Shown here one piece after another: positions 10,440 to 21,876 of a stretch of 64,000 nt of DNA. How positions within the stretch are numbered: position 1 is the first letter of the stretch; every line of letters starts with the position of its first letter. The notes under the pieces were generated by a model. That model saw only the letters and a list, made by a program, of their open reading frames with translations, was not told where the DNA came from and did no database searches. The DNA lies in assembly GCA_025526935.1 (NCBI GenBank), contig JAHLKD010000056.1, positions 124,001-188,000 of the forward strand. The letters are read 5' to 3'. The translations under genes were made by a program, and so were the position numbers. Source of the DNA: Cladochytrium replicatum (taxonomy: Eukaryota > Chytridiomycota > Chytridiomycetes > Cladochytriales > Cladochytriaceae).

Positions 10440-10860
10440 ATGAACCCCCTCGAGCGGGTTCAAAAATCTAAGTCCTTCAGTGATCCGCAGTGTGCTAAGC
10501 AAGCTGGCGCAGCAGCGGATAAAAAGTTTGACCGAGAGTTACTTACTGATGAAAACCACCAGCTCATCTAATTCGCTGGCTTGTTTGGGCTATTGTCTCT
10601 CCATCGCCTGACTGTTGTGGATCAAAGCTAATGAACAAGCATCCCAATTTCGCAATTTTCGTTTTTGAAGATGTGCTGCGTTTTTTGTGAATCGATGTTG
10701 TATGTATTAATATTGCGAAACTTCTGGAAATGTTGCGGACGACGACGACGACCCACATCCCAGGAACAATAGAAGATTTTCTTGTTTTTCCGTAAACGAA
10801 AGGGGGAGCTGAGAGACAAATTTCAAGTAGATAATTACGATTTGATAAAAACTCTATGAC
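10440..10860. other. Unassigned spacer upstream of the NMN adenylyltransferase
   Basis: Apart from a short (GAC)n run at about 10738-10754, I see no recognisable feature. Minus-strand frames here may be part of the OB-fold-like fragment described next, but they show no conserved motif. Confidence 0.4.
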
Positions 10861-11091
10861 TAACACAAGAATCCTCGCCAAAGGAAGGAAGGTTTGATAA
10901 AGTCGCCCACAACCACATTATTTCCATCAACAAAATACTTCGACACTGCCCATTGTTGTAAACCGAAACAGAAATCACCAGCCGAAGCTTCCGAAAGTCC
11001 TTCGTGTCCTTTTTGTCCATTATTTCCCTCGGTTGATCCTTACTCACAATAACACCCACCATTTTTTTGGCTGTCCCCCAACTGATTTCAT
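10860..11091 (-). pseudogene. Short OB-fold-like fragment resembling MEIOB/RPA70-type domains
   Basis: On the minus strand the sequence reads FFDDEISWGTAKKMVGVIVS, then KDQPREIMDKKDTKDFRKL, a strand ending VSVYNNGQ, and after a one-base frame change near 10941, KYFVDGNNVVVGDFIKPSF. The order 'W..K.hVGVIhSK..PR...DKKD' plus a later 'VGDhI' resembles the OB-fold of meiosis-specific MEIOB and large-subunit RPA proteins. It begins right after the stop of the RCHY1-like gene, with no room for an independent N-terminus. It is therefore a fragment, a 3' UTR coincidence, or an unrecognised downstream exon. Low confidence. Confidence 0.28.
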
Positions 11092-11103
11092 CGTCGAAAA
11101 ACT

Positions 11104-13097
11104 TTAGTATAGCGAAGAAGACGAAGTAGAGCCGGTAGCGGACGAAACGGACGTCGAGCCAGCGCTTGACTGGCTCAGCGTTCTACCACGCGTAGTAATC
11201 GGTTGGCCACCCGCCGAGGCATTCGAGCCATGGAAATGGAAGCTCCCGGAGCGCTCGGGCAGGCTATGGAGGCTACCTTGGGACACGATCGCGGGGGTCA
11301 AGGTACCGGGCGTCGAAAACGAAGAAGACGAAGAAGAACCGCCGTAGTTGTGGTTGTGGTACTGGTGCACGGAGTGCGATGCAATTTGCGGTTGGTAGTG
11401 GAAGTGCGGCTGGTGTTGTGTTGTCTGCTGCTGGTGCTGCTGTTGGTGCTGTTGTGCGGAAGTAGGAGCTGACGCGGGTCGTTGGTGTTGTCTCGACGGG
11501 TGCGTGATGGTATGGATCGATGTGGTGGTGGCACTGGCATGATTGCTGACCGGTGTAGCTGAAGCAGGGATTCCTGCTCCGACCGCGGCGGCTGGTGGTT
11601 TACCGGACTCACTCTGGCCTCCTTGATCGGGGTGTACTTCTACCGTGTGGAGGACCTTGCTGTTGTACCCACTGCAGTGACCGCACTTGTGGTAGAGGAA
11701 GTGGAACTTGGCGTGGGATTTCTTTTCGCAGTCGTTGCAATAGATGTAACTTTGTGTGTTTGCGTATTCTGGCGGCATTTGGTGCTGACCGAGCATGGCG
11801 TCGATGCGTTTGAAGTATTCAGTCATGTTGGCGAGCGATTTGAAGCAGGTAGGGCATTGATAGGACGTTTGAATGTATTCTTGGTGGCATTTATAGTGTA
11901 TGCAGTGACCGCACGGCTAAGTAGCAAAGACAAAATGAGAAACTGGACCGAAAAGACAAATCAAGAAAGTCCTTTACCATGAAAATAACTGTCGTGGTTG
12001 AAGTGAACATGTATTCTCCGCAAATGGGACAGTCGCTCTCCAAGTTGCGCTCGATGCACTTGTGTCTTCCCTTCAAGCTGATCGCCATGCACACGTTGCA
12101 CTTTTTGCAATGGAAATAGTCCTGACCCAAACCCTTTCCGATCCGGCAGATGCCACAGTCGTAGCAGTGATAGATATTCTTTCGTGGGTCGTCGTCCCAA
12201 AGTTTGCACTCTTTGCAATAGTATTTTGCCACTCTTCGTTTGCAGTCCGGATTGATGCAGTCGTGCCCAGACGGCTGGACTGTGGAGCAGTACATGCACA
12301 TCATCGTTGTGGTGAGATTCCTGAAGACGCTACAAAGTTAGCTTCGGCGAATCCAACAATCTCGACCGAAACTTACCTGATGATACTGTGATCCGAGACT
12401 TCGTCGTGGCAGAATCGGCAGGTATACCACCGACCGCAGCAGTGCGCTTGCAATTTGCACGCTCTTTGGTAATGCTTGCAACCCAAGATCAGACTATCCT
12501 TGTCCTGTCGCTCAATTAAAACCTGGTGCGACCATCGATACCTGCCCGAATACATACATGGTAAGTCTTGAGCTTGTCTTGTTCGGTAACCATATTGAAG
12601 TCCGAGCGTTTGTGCTCCAATTTGTTGCTGGCCAATGCAGATCTGGAGTTTGTTGTCTTCTGTTTCGTTTGCCACGAACTTGTCATCAGTTCCTGTAAGA
12701 CATCTTAATTCAGAAATAAGAATCCAAATTAAGTTCAATGAAAACATGCCTGGATTTGCTTGCTTTTCTCCACAGCGGAGAGGTTCCGATCACTCTGGAT
12801 AACCATGATCCGTTTCCGGAGCTCAGCTTGGGCCTCTTGAAGCCTCTGATCCTTGTCCTGACTGTCCTTCTCCTGTCCATCCATGTCTTCGTCCTCGTCT
12901 GATCCGATGTCGCTGGAAGATCCATGCTCGTGGTCCACTTCATCTTCGTCGTCCTCATGATCCTCCATGTCGTGGTCCATCATGTCCTCAAATGCGGACT
13001 CGGTTCGTGAGGATATGGAAAGGCCCGTATGAGCACGGTTCTCACTGGTCAGAACTCCCCCGGCGCCCGAGTGGTAGGTGTGAGAGAAGTGCGACAT
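11104..13097 (-). CDS. RCHY1/PIRH2-like CHY-CTCHY-RING zinc-finger ubiquitin ligase
   Basis: The predicted role is RING-type E3 ubiquitin ligase. The start at 13097 gives about 115 residues with a very acidic stretch (DMEDHEDDEDEVDHEHGSS) and a helix. A GC-AG intron at 12749 follows. The CHY finger starts at LGCKHYQRACKLQAHCCGRW with FCHDEVSDH. The CTCHY finger follows (MCMYCSTVQPSGHDCINPDC, YYCKECKLWDDD, YHCYDCGICRIG, YFHCKKCNVC, HKCIERN). The RING has CPICGEYMFTS, then after an intron PCGHCIHYKCHQEYI and CPTCFKSLANMT. The rubredoxin-like zinc ribbon is YCNDCEKKSHAKFHFLYHKC with CGHCSGYNSK. The last about 150 residues are Ser/His/Gln-rich and disordered, unlike the short tail of animal RCHY1. 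All zinc ligands appear present. Confidence 0.92.
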
Positions 13098-13163
13098 TGG
13101 GAAACTTGGATTATTGGTTGGAGATGAACAAAGAAAAGAGTGGTGGAGCGAAGGGAGAGGTGT

Positions 13164-14188
13164 TTAAATGAGCCTTCGTTGGGCAAGCGAGCTGGGGACG
13201 AGACTATGACAAGATATGGAAACGATCAGCCAAAGAAAAAGCCAACAAATCAAGAAGCCAAAAGCAAAAAGGCACATTGGAGAATATAATCGGAACTCCA
13301 GAAATAATATGTGGTTCCGAAACACAGCAAACAAATTGGCTGATCCCAACACAGGTCATGTCCAAAAGTAGAGCATTGAAGAACATCCAATTAAAGGGCA
13401 TCAACTTACATGATGTGTTCCGGAGGCCAAAATGTGGAAGTCCAGAGCTTGTTGCAAGTTGGTGATCGAGAGTATATCCGACTGGGGTAGGTGTGAGAAA
13501 GTATAAGCTCACGGGTGTAAAGGTGAACTTTGTGAGAGATTCGATGATGGGGATCTAGAGCCGAGAATGGGAGAGTAATGGCTTTTCAGGTCGAACGAGC
13601 TTGGGTGGTGTGACTGAGTTGTGATGTGAGTGATTGGTGGGAGCGTGTGAGGATGTTGACAAGACGGAGATGGAAGATGCGCACTGAGAATGCAGATTGC
13701 TATTGGTCCTCCGATACTCCCAAAATAAATCTAGCACCTCTAATGCTGCTCGCAACGTCCAATGCGTTCGAATGTACTGTTGTGGCGACCACGTTGTACG
13801 AAGATATTTGCGCAGTGATACAGCCACTATGTGCGAGCCAGCAGAGAAAACCGATGCTGAAAATATGGCGTGAGATAAGTTCGACCCTCGCTTATGTGCA
13901 TGCAGGCAGGAGAACCGCCCGCAGATATAGCCGCGACCCGAGCTGTGTGGTTTGGGATCAGCGGCGGAATCACGTGCCAGGTTCGATATGTTGGGCGTGT
14001 GAAACGACTTGCGTTGAGATATGTGACAACCAGCAACAGCACAAGCACTGCCCGAGATAAATGCTGTTGTTTTCTTGATGAATAAAATAAGTCTGTGTAG
14101 CCATAAACACAAATGCCATTCCTAAGAAAGAGGGCACGGCGAGGTGGTGCTCCCACTGGTAAAATTCACCGTTCGGGTCAAGGAACAC
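13164..14188 (-). pseudogene. Unresolved or degraded membrane-protein locus
   Basis: Minus-strand segments contain hydrophobic stretches in different frames. Near 14188 a frame gives MFLDPNGEFYQWEHHLAVPS and then LGMAFVFMATQTYF; another gives VLVLLLVVTYLN; near 13350 one gives CLFAFGFLICWLFLWLIVSI. A donor-like GTAAGT sits after SITNLQQALDFHILASGTHH (about 13410). I cannot assemble a continuous protein or name a family. It could be an intron-rich multi-pass protein or a decayed one. It lies just upstream of the RCHY1-like gene on the same strand. Confidence 0.3.
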
Positions 14189-14307
14189 TAGTTCCGTTCT
14201 TCAAAGGACCAACAATTCCTGCTCTAAATTCCAGACTCTCCTGTTTCTTAATTTATATGTATTCTTAAGTTGAAGAAATTCGTTCCCTTTTGGTAGTTAA
14301 CTTTCAC

Positions 14308-15463
14308 ATGGTTACCAAGGCTACAACCCAACGGGGAAGAAGGAAACGTACCAGCTGCTCAGGAGCTACGAGCTCGTCTGCTGCAGTCAGTCCTGCTGAG
14401 CGTCGCCGGAGTGCATCGGATGCCGTTGCAAAGATCCGTCGTCAGGCAATGAGTAGCGACTCTGGACATTCAAGCGAGGAAGAGAAGGTGGCCGACAAAA
14501 CTCTTGTTAATTTTAGCTTGGGAGACAACGAATCATTTGATCACGGTGATGATTCCGAGAACGGAAGAAGGAAGTACGCCATTGGCGTCATGACTTAAAG
14601 TCGCAGACTTATAACGTTGGGATGATCAAGGCAACGAGGGAACGACTTGGAAGAGCTGATCGGCGTTTTTGAATGTGAGCTGGACTGTTAATCAAATTAC
14701 CATTGCAGCGATTGTGACCACTCACACAATCAGCGAAATTCAAGCGGAAGAGCTTTGAGAAAGAGAAGAAAGCTGGTGCTAGAGCTTCGCAGAAGCTGAC
14801 GCAAGCTCTGGATAATGTGGGCTCAGAAGCACTTGATTTTCGATGGATCGATCTCAATGTTTATCACTTCTAGGTTCAGCAGCTGTTTGGGGATTCTCAG
14901 CAGAAGCTGTACGGCCATATGAATCAGTAAAGTGAACGCTAATCAAGTTTTCTAACAGGCGCAACCTTAACGCCAGCCTTAAAAGCAAGTACGACGAGCA
15001 ATTCGAACAGCAAGGTACGCGTGGAGCTTTCAACTATCTGATCATGTCTGATTCACCATTATCACTTGGGAAACAGAGGCTCGTATCAAAAGACAAAAGG
15101 TGCACATCGAAAAGACTGTACAGAACATCAAGCAGCTGGTGGGGAAACTCGAAAGTGACATGAAAGCAGCCGAGCAGATTCAACGTCAGTTCGATCAGCA
15201 ATTCCAATCTGAAGGTATCAAACGCGTACATCCATTTCACCACTAACTTTGCCCGCCAAGCAGCAAAGATACACGAGGAAGGCCTTCATGCCGTTTCGAA
15301 TGCTATTGTCGCTGATTTGAACGCTGAACGGAAGAAAGCACATCGTTCTGTCAGAGTGAGTTGCCAGTGCTGCCCACGTCCGACCTCGAAATAACCTCTT
15401 CGGCAGGAGACCTTCGACCCTAATGCATCAGTGAAAACTCTTCAATTGATGCTGACAGCTTAA
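14308..15463 (+). CDS. Coiled-coil nuclear-type protein, weakly SYCP3/Cor1-like
   Basis: Starting at 14308, a basic N-terminus (ATTQRGRRKRTSCSGATSSS) is followed by a Ser/Glu/Asp-rich stretch. Five or so short introns then splice together a long coiled coil: FKRKSFEKEKKAGARASQKL, QQLFGDSQQKLYGHMN, NLNASLKSKYDEQFEQQ, VHIEKTVQNIKQLVGKLESD, AAEQIQRQFDQQFQ and HEEGLHAVSNAIVADLNAER, ending SVKTLQLMLTA and a stop at 15461-15463. The Gln-rich helices and the 'SQKL...LF.D.QQK' pattern recall the Cor1 region of the synaptonemal-complex protein SYCP3, but coiled coils mislead easily. The exon/intron chain is convincing; the family is not certain. Confidence 0.55.
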
Positions 15464-15698
15464 CGGCTCGATATGTAATTAGAACCGAGACCGCCAAACG
15501 TCCAGCGCAAGAGTAGAACTCAACATTTAAATGAAAAATTATGTATTGACAAAATGGTTGAATACGGAATGTCTGCTGGGATATGAACAACGTCATTCTG
15601 AATTTGTAACCGTCTAAGTGCAGGCTATGAAAAACTCCATCCAGTCTCTCCGAATACGTTTCGTAACACCGAAAGGAATTTCTCCCACCATGCCTCGT

Positions 15699-16288
15699 TT
15701 ACTCGTCCTTGGCGGCGCGAACCTCAGCGTATGCACCTTGGAAGGGGTTCTGCTTATTTTGGATGGCCTTCTGCTTCGTGGCCTCCCTCCACTCAGCGGT
15801 ATCAGAAATAGTCTTCGGACGGTCTGCAAACAAATATAAACCAATGCGACCAAGCGATATGAATCTCGGACTTACATCCTTGCCACACGCCCCATATGGT
15901 GCCAGTCAGAGTCAAGAAGAACGCAACCCAGCCACCAACTCGCCACTTAAAGTTAGGGTCCGTCTCCTGTCGCGGGCCGTAGGCTCCGTATGCAATAAAG
16001 TAAGCTGGAGTAATGACATCAATCATAACAGGTTCGGTAGTTTTGAATCGTTATTAACGAACCAGCACGCTTCTGTTCCAAGGTCATCTTCTTCCAGTCG
16101 CCCTTCTCGGCCTCAGCGAGCAGATCGGCGATCGCTCCCTGTTCCGCTTCGGGCAGCTTTGTCCACCTAGTCTCGATGTCCTGGAGAGCAACGGAGGATA
16201 CAGCTGGTGCAGAGTAGTGCCTGGCCGTGCCGAGGACGGCGGGACGGAAGAGCGCACTGCATGCTGTAGCTGTGCGGAGAGAGTTCAT
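15699..16288 (-). CDS. COX5: Cytochrome c oxidase subunit 4 (COX IV / yeast Cox5-type)
   Basis: This is a nuclear-encoded inner-membrane subunit of respiratory complex IV. Exon 1 (16288-16063) encodes a mitochondrial presequence (NSLRTATACSALFRPAVLGT) and the matrix part with RWTKLPEAEQGAIADLLAEA and GDWKKMTLEQKRA. Exon 2 (16004-15876) gives AYFIAYGAYGPRQETDPNFK and the single membrane helix GGWVAFFLTLTGTIWGVW. Exon 3 (15823-15699) gives RPKTISDTAEWREATKKQKA and ends NPFQGAYAEVRAAKDE. Length (about 160 residues), the W-x-x-L start, the GPR turn and one membrane segment all fit the family. Both introns have GT-AG ends. Its gene lies between two coiled-coil genes on the opposite strand. Confidence 0.93.
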
Positions 16289-16702
16289 ATGTATGACGAA
16301 GTCGAAAGGTAGCGAAAATGATTTTTATACGTTTGCACAGCCACTGTAGCTAAAGCGGTATGCGACACTCAAGATCAGTTCAAATTTTGTGACAACAAAC
16401 TGAGCCAGGATGTACACATTCGCAATGTAGAACACCATCCCTGAAATCCATGAACTATGGAACGTATTATGGCCTTGGTGCTCCAGCTGAAATAAATAGC
16501 CAGCATGCCCGCACGAGGAACTCGCCGCACCAATCTATTGTGAAGGTAAAAAAACCTAAAGATAATGAAAAGAAAGAGGGCGAAAGGACAAGAGAAATAA
16601 CACAAGTTGCGTTGAAGTTTAATGACAGATTTGGATTGCTTCCAAATCAGGAGGTTGTCCAATTTCTCAGGCACACATCCTTCCAGCCCACTTCAAACAG
16701 AT

Positions 16703-17596
16703 ATGGGGGTCTTCGATACCGAATGCAGCTCTCCTGCCTCTGCTGAAAAGTACGCAGCTCTCGTTCATCACGATTGCAAGCCAATTGATCACTCCAATTC
16801 TTTCACGCCCCCTTTTAAAGCGACAATATTTCGGCCATCTTTGAGGCTCTCAAGAAACGACTAGACCGTCGCTCAAATGGGAAAATCAGCAGGATTGAGA
16901 GCGTTGCAGAGAAGACTGCCGCACAGGTAAAAGGTACGTGAATCGTGTCACGACCGTCCCGTAATAACGATGCTACCAATCTCCAGATTCAGCCTCAGAG
17001 CTTATTCAGAAGCAGGAACGCGAAATGTAAGACTGTCTGATCTGATGGCGGAAACAAAGATTGAGCGGGTTACATCAATCGAAGGCGTCAAAAAATCGAA
17101 GAGTACGAGGCAGAGATGGAGGATCTGTTCACTGAGAGGAACTCGATTGCCAATAAGATAAAAGGCGAGATGGATAGCTTTCAGGTAAAATATGCATTAG
17201 ACATCATCCGGGGAGTCTAGTAAATGTTATGCAATAATAGGTTCAGCATGAGCGGTTGATGGGAGACTTGAAGGCATCCACCAATGCTTTGAAGCAAGAA
17301 GAAACTCAGTACATTCGAGAAATCGGGAGTTTCTTCGAAGGTATAATATTTCATTCCAGTCTGGGACATTGCTTGATTCCTCACTCCCGCAATTAGCTGT
17401 TCGGAAAATTGCAAATCACCTCCCAATTGAAGAGGACCCTCAAGGTGCTAGTGCGTCTCGCTCGAAGGTTATTGCAAGCACCTCTTCAGGTTCTGGATCT
17501 GGCAAGAAGCGAGGTGGTTCAGGGGCAACTCCAACTAAAAGCAAGAACGGGATGAGCAAGATCGAGGCAATCTACAAGGACATCTTTGATATTTGA
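16703..17596 (+). CDS. Second coiled-coil protein with a basic, Ser/Gly-rich tail
   Basis: From the ATG at 16703, splicing over about five short introns yields MGVFDTECSSPASAEN, DNISAIFEALKKRLDRRSNG, KISRIESVAEKTAAQ, SASELIQKQEREM, QKIEEYEAEMEDLFTERNSI, KGEMDSFQ, QHERLMGDLKASTNALKQEE and RKIANHLPIEEDPQ. A low-complexity tail with KKRGGSGATPTKSK follows, ending SKIEAIYKDIFDI at 17596. The protein of about 270 residues is mostly helical coiled coil. No enzymatic motif is visible and the family is not recognised. The order coiled coil, COX4 (opposite strand), coiled coil, and the similar architecture of the two proteins, suggest possible ancient paralogy, which I cannot show. Confidence 0.5.
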
Positions 17597-17771
17597 ACCG
17601 GCAACAACCAAATCATGTGAAGTGTTGTTGATAAAAGGCGGGTCCAATCAGCGAAGCCTGTTGGGGTTAATCCGAAAATACAAATTTACGTCTATTGACT
17701 CAAAAACAATTCCTTCTGGCATGCAACCAATCGGTATTGTTGGAAGTGCGCGAGTTGAACATTGTTCCTAA

Positions 17772-20093
17772 ATGTCGAGCGACTTTGAGCATGTACGTAG
17801 AGACGATGTACGAGTGGATCGAGTACAGAAACCAGCACAGGAGAAGGATGGATGCCGCTCATTGAGTGGTACGTCTTCACAGCCCCGTATGGATAGTGGA
17901 GTCGACATCCTCAAGCAAAATACGGATGAAAACACAAAAAGCACTGTTCCTTGCACCCCTAGCGCTCTCCTCAATGCACTGACACCGCTTGTGAGCGTGC
18001 GATCACGGAGTGAAGATTCGTATAAATTTGTCACCGAATTCCTCGATTTCGGTTCGAACAAGCCCTCGCAAAAGATAGAAAGACCACGACAGGTACCAGA
18101 GGAACGAACTTCTTTGGTATTCGAAGAAGGTGACGCATTTGTTTACGTCCGCGGCGAGAAGTTCGACAAAGCTGTCGCCAGAACAGGACCCAGCAGGTCA
18201 ACCCCAGCTGACCACGAACGATGCAGCTCATCGAATGACGATGTCAGGGAATACACGTCCACGGGCGAGAACTTGAAGTCGCGAGATAACTACAGTTTCG
18301 GGTACAGCATGCGATCGCATAACATTCGAGAGAAGCGACACGGACAAATCCGAGAAATCAACGATCGAGAACGAGAACGAGAACGAGAATCCAAGATGAA
18401 CCGAAGCAGCAACTCGTTTGAGCTTCCTCCGATCTATGGCGAAAAGAAGATAATCTCGAGTATGCCGGACATCTTCTCTCAATCAAATCTTCAGTCAGCA
18501 GCTAAGCTAGTATCCGCGAAATCCGGTTTAGGAGTCCACGCGCACGCTTCCGACCAGCCATTCTCGCTCGAAAACAAGACTGCTAAGCGGGCACAGTTGC
18601 AAGTTAACGACTACTCTGACTTGTTCAGAGTTGATACAAACCTCTTCCTTGCCGGGATGATCGAGCCCTGGACGGAAGGCGTAAACTTATTGTCTGATTT
18701 TCACAAGTTCGGGCCTGAAGCAGCAGCTGTTGCAGCACTTGGAACACCTCTAGACACTTCAGAAAAGAGAACGAGAGGAACGCCAGTCGGCGCAAATCCG
18801 CCAAAGAAGAAGATTGAAAGTTCACCAGAATCTAGAGAGAAGTCACCGCCTAAATCGAAGACCTCCATGCACAAATCTGAAAATAGTTCGCAAAGTGAAG
18901 GCGGTTTGGAACCGGAAAAGAAACCGGCTGTGCCGTCTTCGACAAGTAAACACACTGGAACCAGCACTCACAAGCAAGGTGATTCAGAGGCGATTCTTCA
19001 TTTGGCTCGAGAACATGAAACTGCTTCAGGAGCCACCAAGAAAATCTCAACTCGGTCTCCCCGCGCATCGCTTTCTTTGAAAACCCGACGTTATGTCCAC
19101 CCAGATCACGCCAACGAGCCACCTCAACAACTGGTTCCGACCAGAACCGTTGTTGGTGCTTCGACAGGAGACGAGGAATGGCATCGACAGCGGATCGTAG
19201 CGACGCTAACGATGAAAGAGCTCAAGAAAATTTTCCCACCACTAATGAAGCAATGCTTGAGACGACGCCGGCAGCAACAGCAAATGATCCAGCAAAAAGT
19301 TGAGCTCACGCTAAGGGAAAGGCCAAATGGAGAGGATTCAAAAGGATCGTTGGGCACGATGCTACCGGCTTCTACCAGTTTGGTAGCGCCCCCGATACAC
19401 TATGTTCACATGGAGCGAGAGAGTCAACAACACCCTAACCTCGCCATCGCGGGGCGTGTTGAAGGGCAAGCGGTACGTCAGTCGAACAAAGTTCCCTCAC
19501 CTAATATCCCCCCGATCATCTACAACCACCCATTGTTGACTGCAAGTGGAGCGATCGAGCAGCAAAATAATCCACCGGATCCTCGAGATACTACGGTGAG
19601 CGATATTCCTTGATGAATGGGATGCTACAAGAATGATTGTATTTTGGATCAATACTTGGAAATCAGCGTTACTAATCAAGCAATTCGGTTGCAGCAACAT
19701 TCTCTGCCGGAGAGAACGCAACGAGAGATCCCAAAAATCGGAGCACGGAAAACACCTAATCCAGGAGCACCTCCAAACACCGCCAGCACACATATACCCC
19801 AAGCCCCACCGCCGACAGCGGCAGCAGTTCGATTTCCAGCGATTGGGCTCGGATACTACGACAATCGTGTTCAACATAAAACATCGCAATCTGACATATT
19901 CCTTCCGCAGCTTCGACGAGTGTATCCTGATGACCTATCTGTACGACCGCTGTTGCCCTCCGCGCAATCAAGTCTTTGGGATACTCCGCCTCCGGAAAAT
20001 ACCACCAAAGGGGCACATAAGTCTCCGCACAGCAAAGAAGCGGGCTTCGCTCTTTCATTATCTGTCTCTCTTGCCCTGATGAAAAGCCTGTAG
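17772..20093 (+). CDS. Long, largely disordered protein of unknown function
   Basis: A 613-codon frame starts at 17772. A 99-nt intron (19596-19694, GTGAGC...GCAG) removes the in-frame TGA TGA at 19611-19616 and joins a second exon that stays in the same frame to 20093, giving about 740 residues. The protein is rich in Ser, Pro, Arg, Gln and Glu. It includes an R-E alternation (DRERERERESK, encoded by an imperfect 6-bp repeat at about 18363-18392), LLSDFHKFGPEAAAVAALG, a basic segment LKKIFPPLMKQCLRRRRQQQ and proline-rich stretches. No catalytic domain is recognisable. The length without stops and consistent codon use support a real gene. It could be a nuclear or scaffold protein. Confidence 0.65.
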
Positions 20094-20291
20094 CATTTGT
20101 TCTGGTACAACATGTGTAGATATACAAACAGTCACTCATAGGTCCCATCGGTGGTGTGCAATTTGCGCAATGTGCAGTGACTGCCAGTCCGTATTTTAAA
20201 AAATGTACCTACCACAAACTCAGCACCATTTACATTGTCCAGAACCTTATGTGACAATTTGGGCAACTCTTCTTTCTGCATGCAATATTTA

Positions 20292-20672
20292 TTAATGGTT
20301 CTGATCCTCACCACCCTGCGATCTCTTTTTGATCAACCGCATTCGGACACCAACACCAACACTCTGTGCTCCTACCCCGATCGCTGCAAAAAGCCCAGCA
20401 CCAAACGTCACACAAAGAATTGACAAAGCGGAGGCCAGTGCAAATGTTGCCGCAATTCTTGACCTGTAGGCAACCGACGGCTCAATGGGCGACCTGATCA
20501 TCCACACAAATCTACGGACCAATCCGTTCAAAGCGCCATCACCAGTACTGCGTCCCAAGTCCCCACTTCCAACTTCAGAAACGTTCCGTGCTTGATTCCG
20601 ATGACCGTTACGACGAGCTTCGTTATCAAGCGAACGCCCTGATTTCAGGTCCGCCACTCCAGACAACTCCAC
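20292..20672 (-). CDS. Possible small membrane protein
   Basis: A 126-codon minus-strand frame has a polar N-terminus (RNGHRNQARNVSEVG), then VRRFVWMIRSPIEPSVAYRS, a hydrophobic stretch RIAATFALASALSILCVTFG continuing AGLFAAIGVGAQSVG, and a basic end RMRLIKKR. It may hold one long or two short membrane segments. There is no family match that I recognise, and a downstream exon may exist. Confidence 0.35.
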   Translation of the reverse strand: MELSGVADLKSGRSLDNEARRNGHRNQARNVSEVGSGDLGRSTGDGALNGLVRRFVWMIRSPIEPSVAYRSRIAATFALASALSILCVTFGAGLFAAIGVGAQSVGVGVRMRLIKKRSQGGEDQNH

Positions 20673-21052
20673 GAACAGTTCACACCTTCCCCACGGATTT
20701 CAACACCAAAATGTTCAACTGTATCAGTTTTAAGCATTGTGTCGTTCCTTGTTTATTGTACGTGGTCAAACTATGTCTGCGTGAATTTCTTGCCTGTGAT
20801 CTTCTTGGTTATATTCTTTCCGCTTTTTTCAGATTCATTTCTGGGCTCATCTTTCTTTTCGAATATGCTCTTTTCTTTGAAATTATCCAAAATGTATTCG
20901 ATGTAATATTCCTCGATTGTTCTACTCATTGACTTTCGGCAATGCAAATTGTCAATTTCTCCGCGGACATGGTTTTTCCGCTGAACATAAATCCAAAGCT
21001 CGCCTATTTGCACCTACCGCGATTTCCATCAAAAGCCATTCGAGCGAAAGGG

Positions 21053-21876
21053 ATGACGCAAGTTGCAAAGGAGAATGTGTGGAATGTGAGAACCTTACTG
21101 CATCATCACACCTTTCAAAAACGCTCAGGGGGTTTCATTTACATAGTACCCTCGCCCTCCGGCGATCGAGCCAGCGAGCTACCGGCTGAGAGTTTACCTT
21201 GATGGAGTTCTCCTAGCCGATACTTCTCGCAGTCACCGCATTCTTGAGACCTCTCACCCTCCCAGTAGGACTCCAAGAACAACTTGATTCATCATGACTG
21301 ATCTTCCAACTTGAATCTACTGCAGCTTATTACATCCCTGTACGTTCTAATCTCCATGATAACAAAATGTGACCAAAATTAACTTGTTTCAATCAGCCTG
21401 AAGATGTCAAAATGGAGTATTTCAAAGAAAATCGCCAGCAGACTTATTGTGAGTGGAAAGGAAATTGCAGCTACTACGATGTCACCGTGAACGGCAAAGC
21501 CGTGAAGAATCGAGGTTTGGAAACGCCAGAACCGATTTATTAATTTTGAGCCATGCTCTCCATAAAGTTTGGTTTTACAAAAACGCTGAAGGAACCGGAG
21601 GAAAATATGCTGCTATCAAGGGAGCACTGTCCTTTTACGCCGATCCATTCGAATGCTTCGTTGGTGATGAGAAGGCATGAATTCACTTGATAGACGAGTG
21701 GTTCCAATTCTAAAGCTGCTTGTTAGGTGAAGCCCCAGCCCGGAGACTTTTATGGTGGGTGGATGACAAGGTATTCAAACATAGAACATTATGAACCTTC
21801 TGAGCACTCATAATCAACATCTGTAGCTGGATCGAAGGGCAAGTCAAGGGTGGACCGGGAACTTGGGGGTGGTAAT
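21053..21876 (+). CDS. DUF427-domain protein
   Basis: Spliced exons give a complete DUF427 protein. Exon 1 (21053-21085) is MTQVAKENVWN; exon 2 (from 21147) continues YPRPPAIEPASYRLRVYLDG and VLLADTSRSHRILETSHPP. Further exons give YYIPPEDVKMEYFKENRQQT, YCEWKGNCSYYDVTVNGKAV, VWFYKNAEGTGGKYAAIKGA, LSFYADPFECFVGDEK, VKPQPGDFYGGWMTSW and the typical end KGGPGTWGW, with a stop at 21874-21876. The CEWKG and AFY-like motifs are diagnostic for the family, whose biochemical role is unknown. One intron, after GDEK (about 21675), appears to use a GC donor. Six short introns are needed. Confidence 0.88.

Noticed and set aside
19611-19616. Two in-frame stop codons ending the disordered protein
   Set aside because: A phase-0, 99-nt intron removes them and the frame continues for 130 more codons.
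20771-21013. Minus-strand charged 80-codon frame
   Set aside because: No motif, no splice support; it lies in the promoter side of the DUF427 gene and may be chance.
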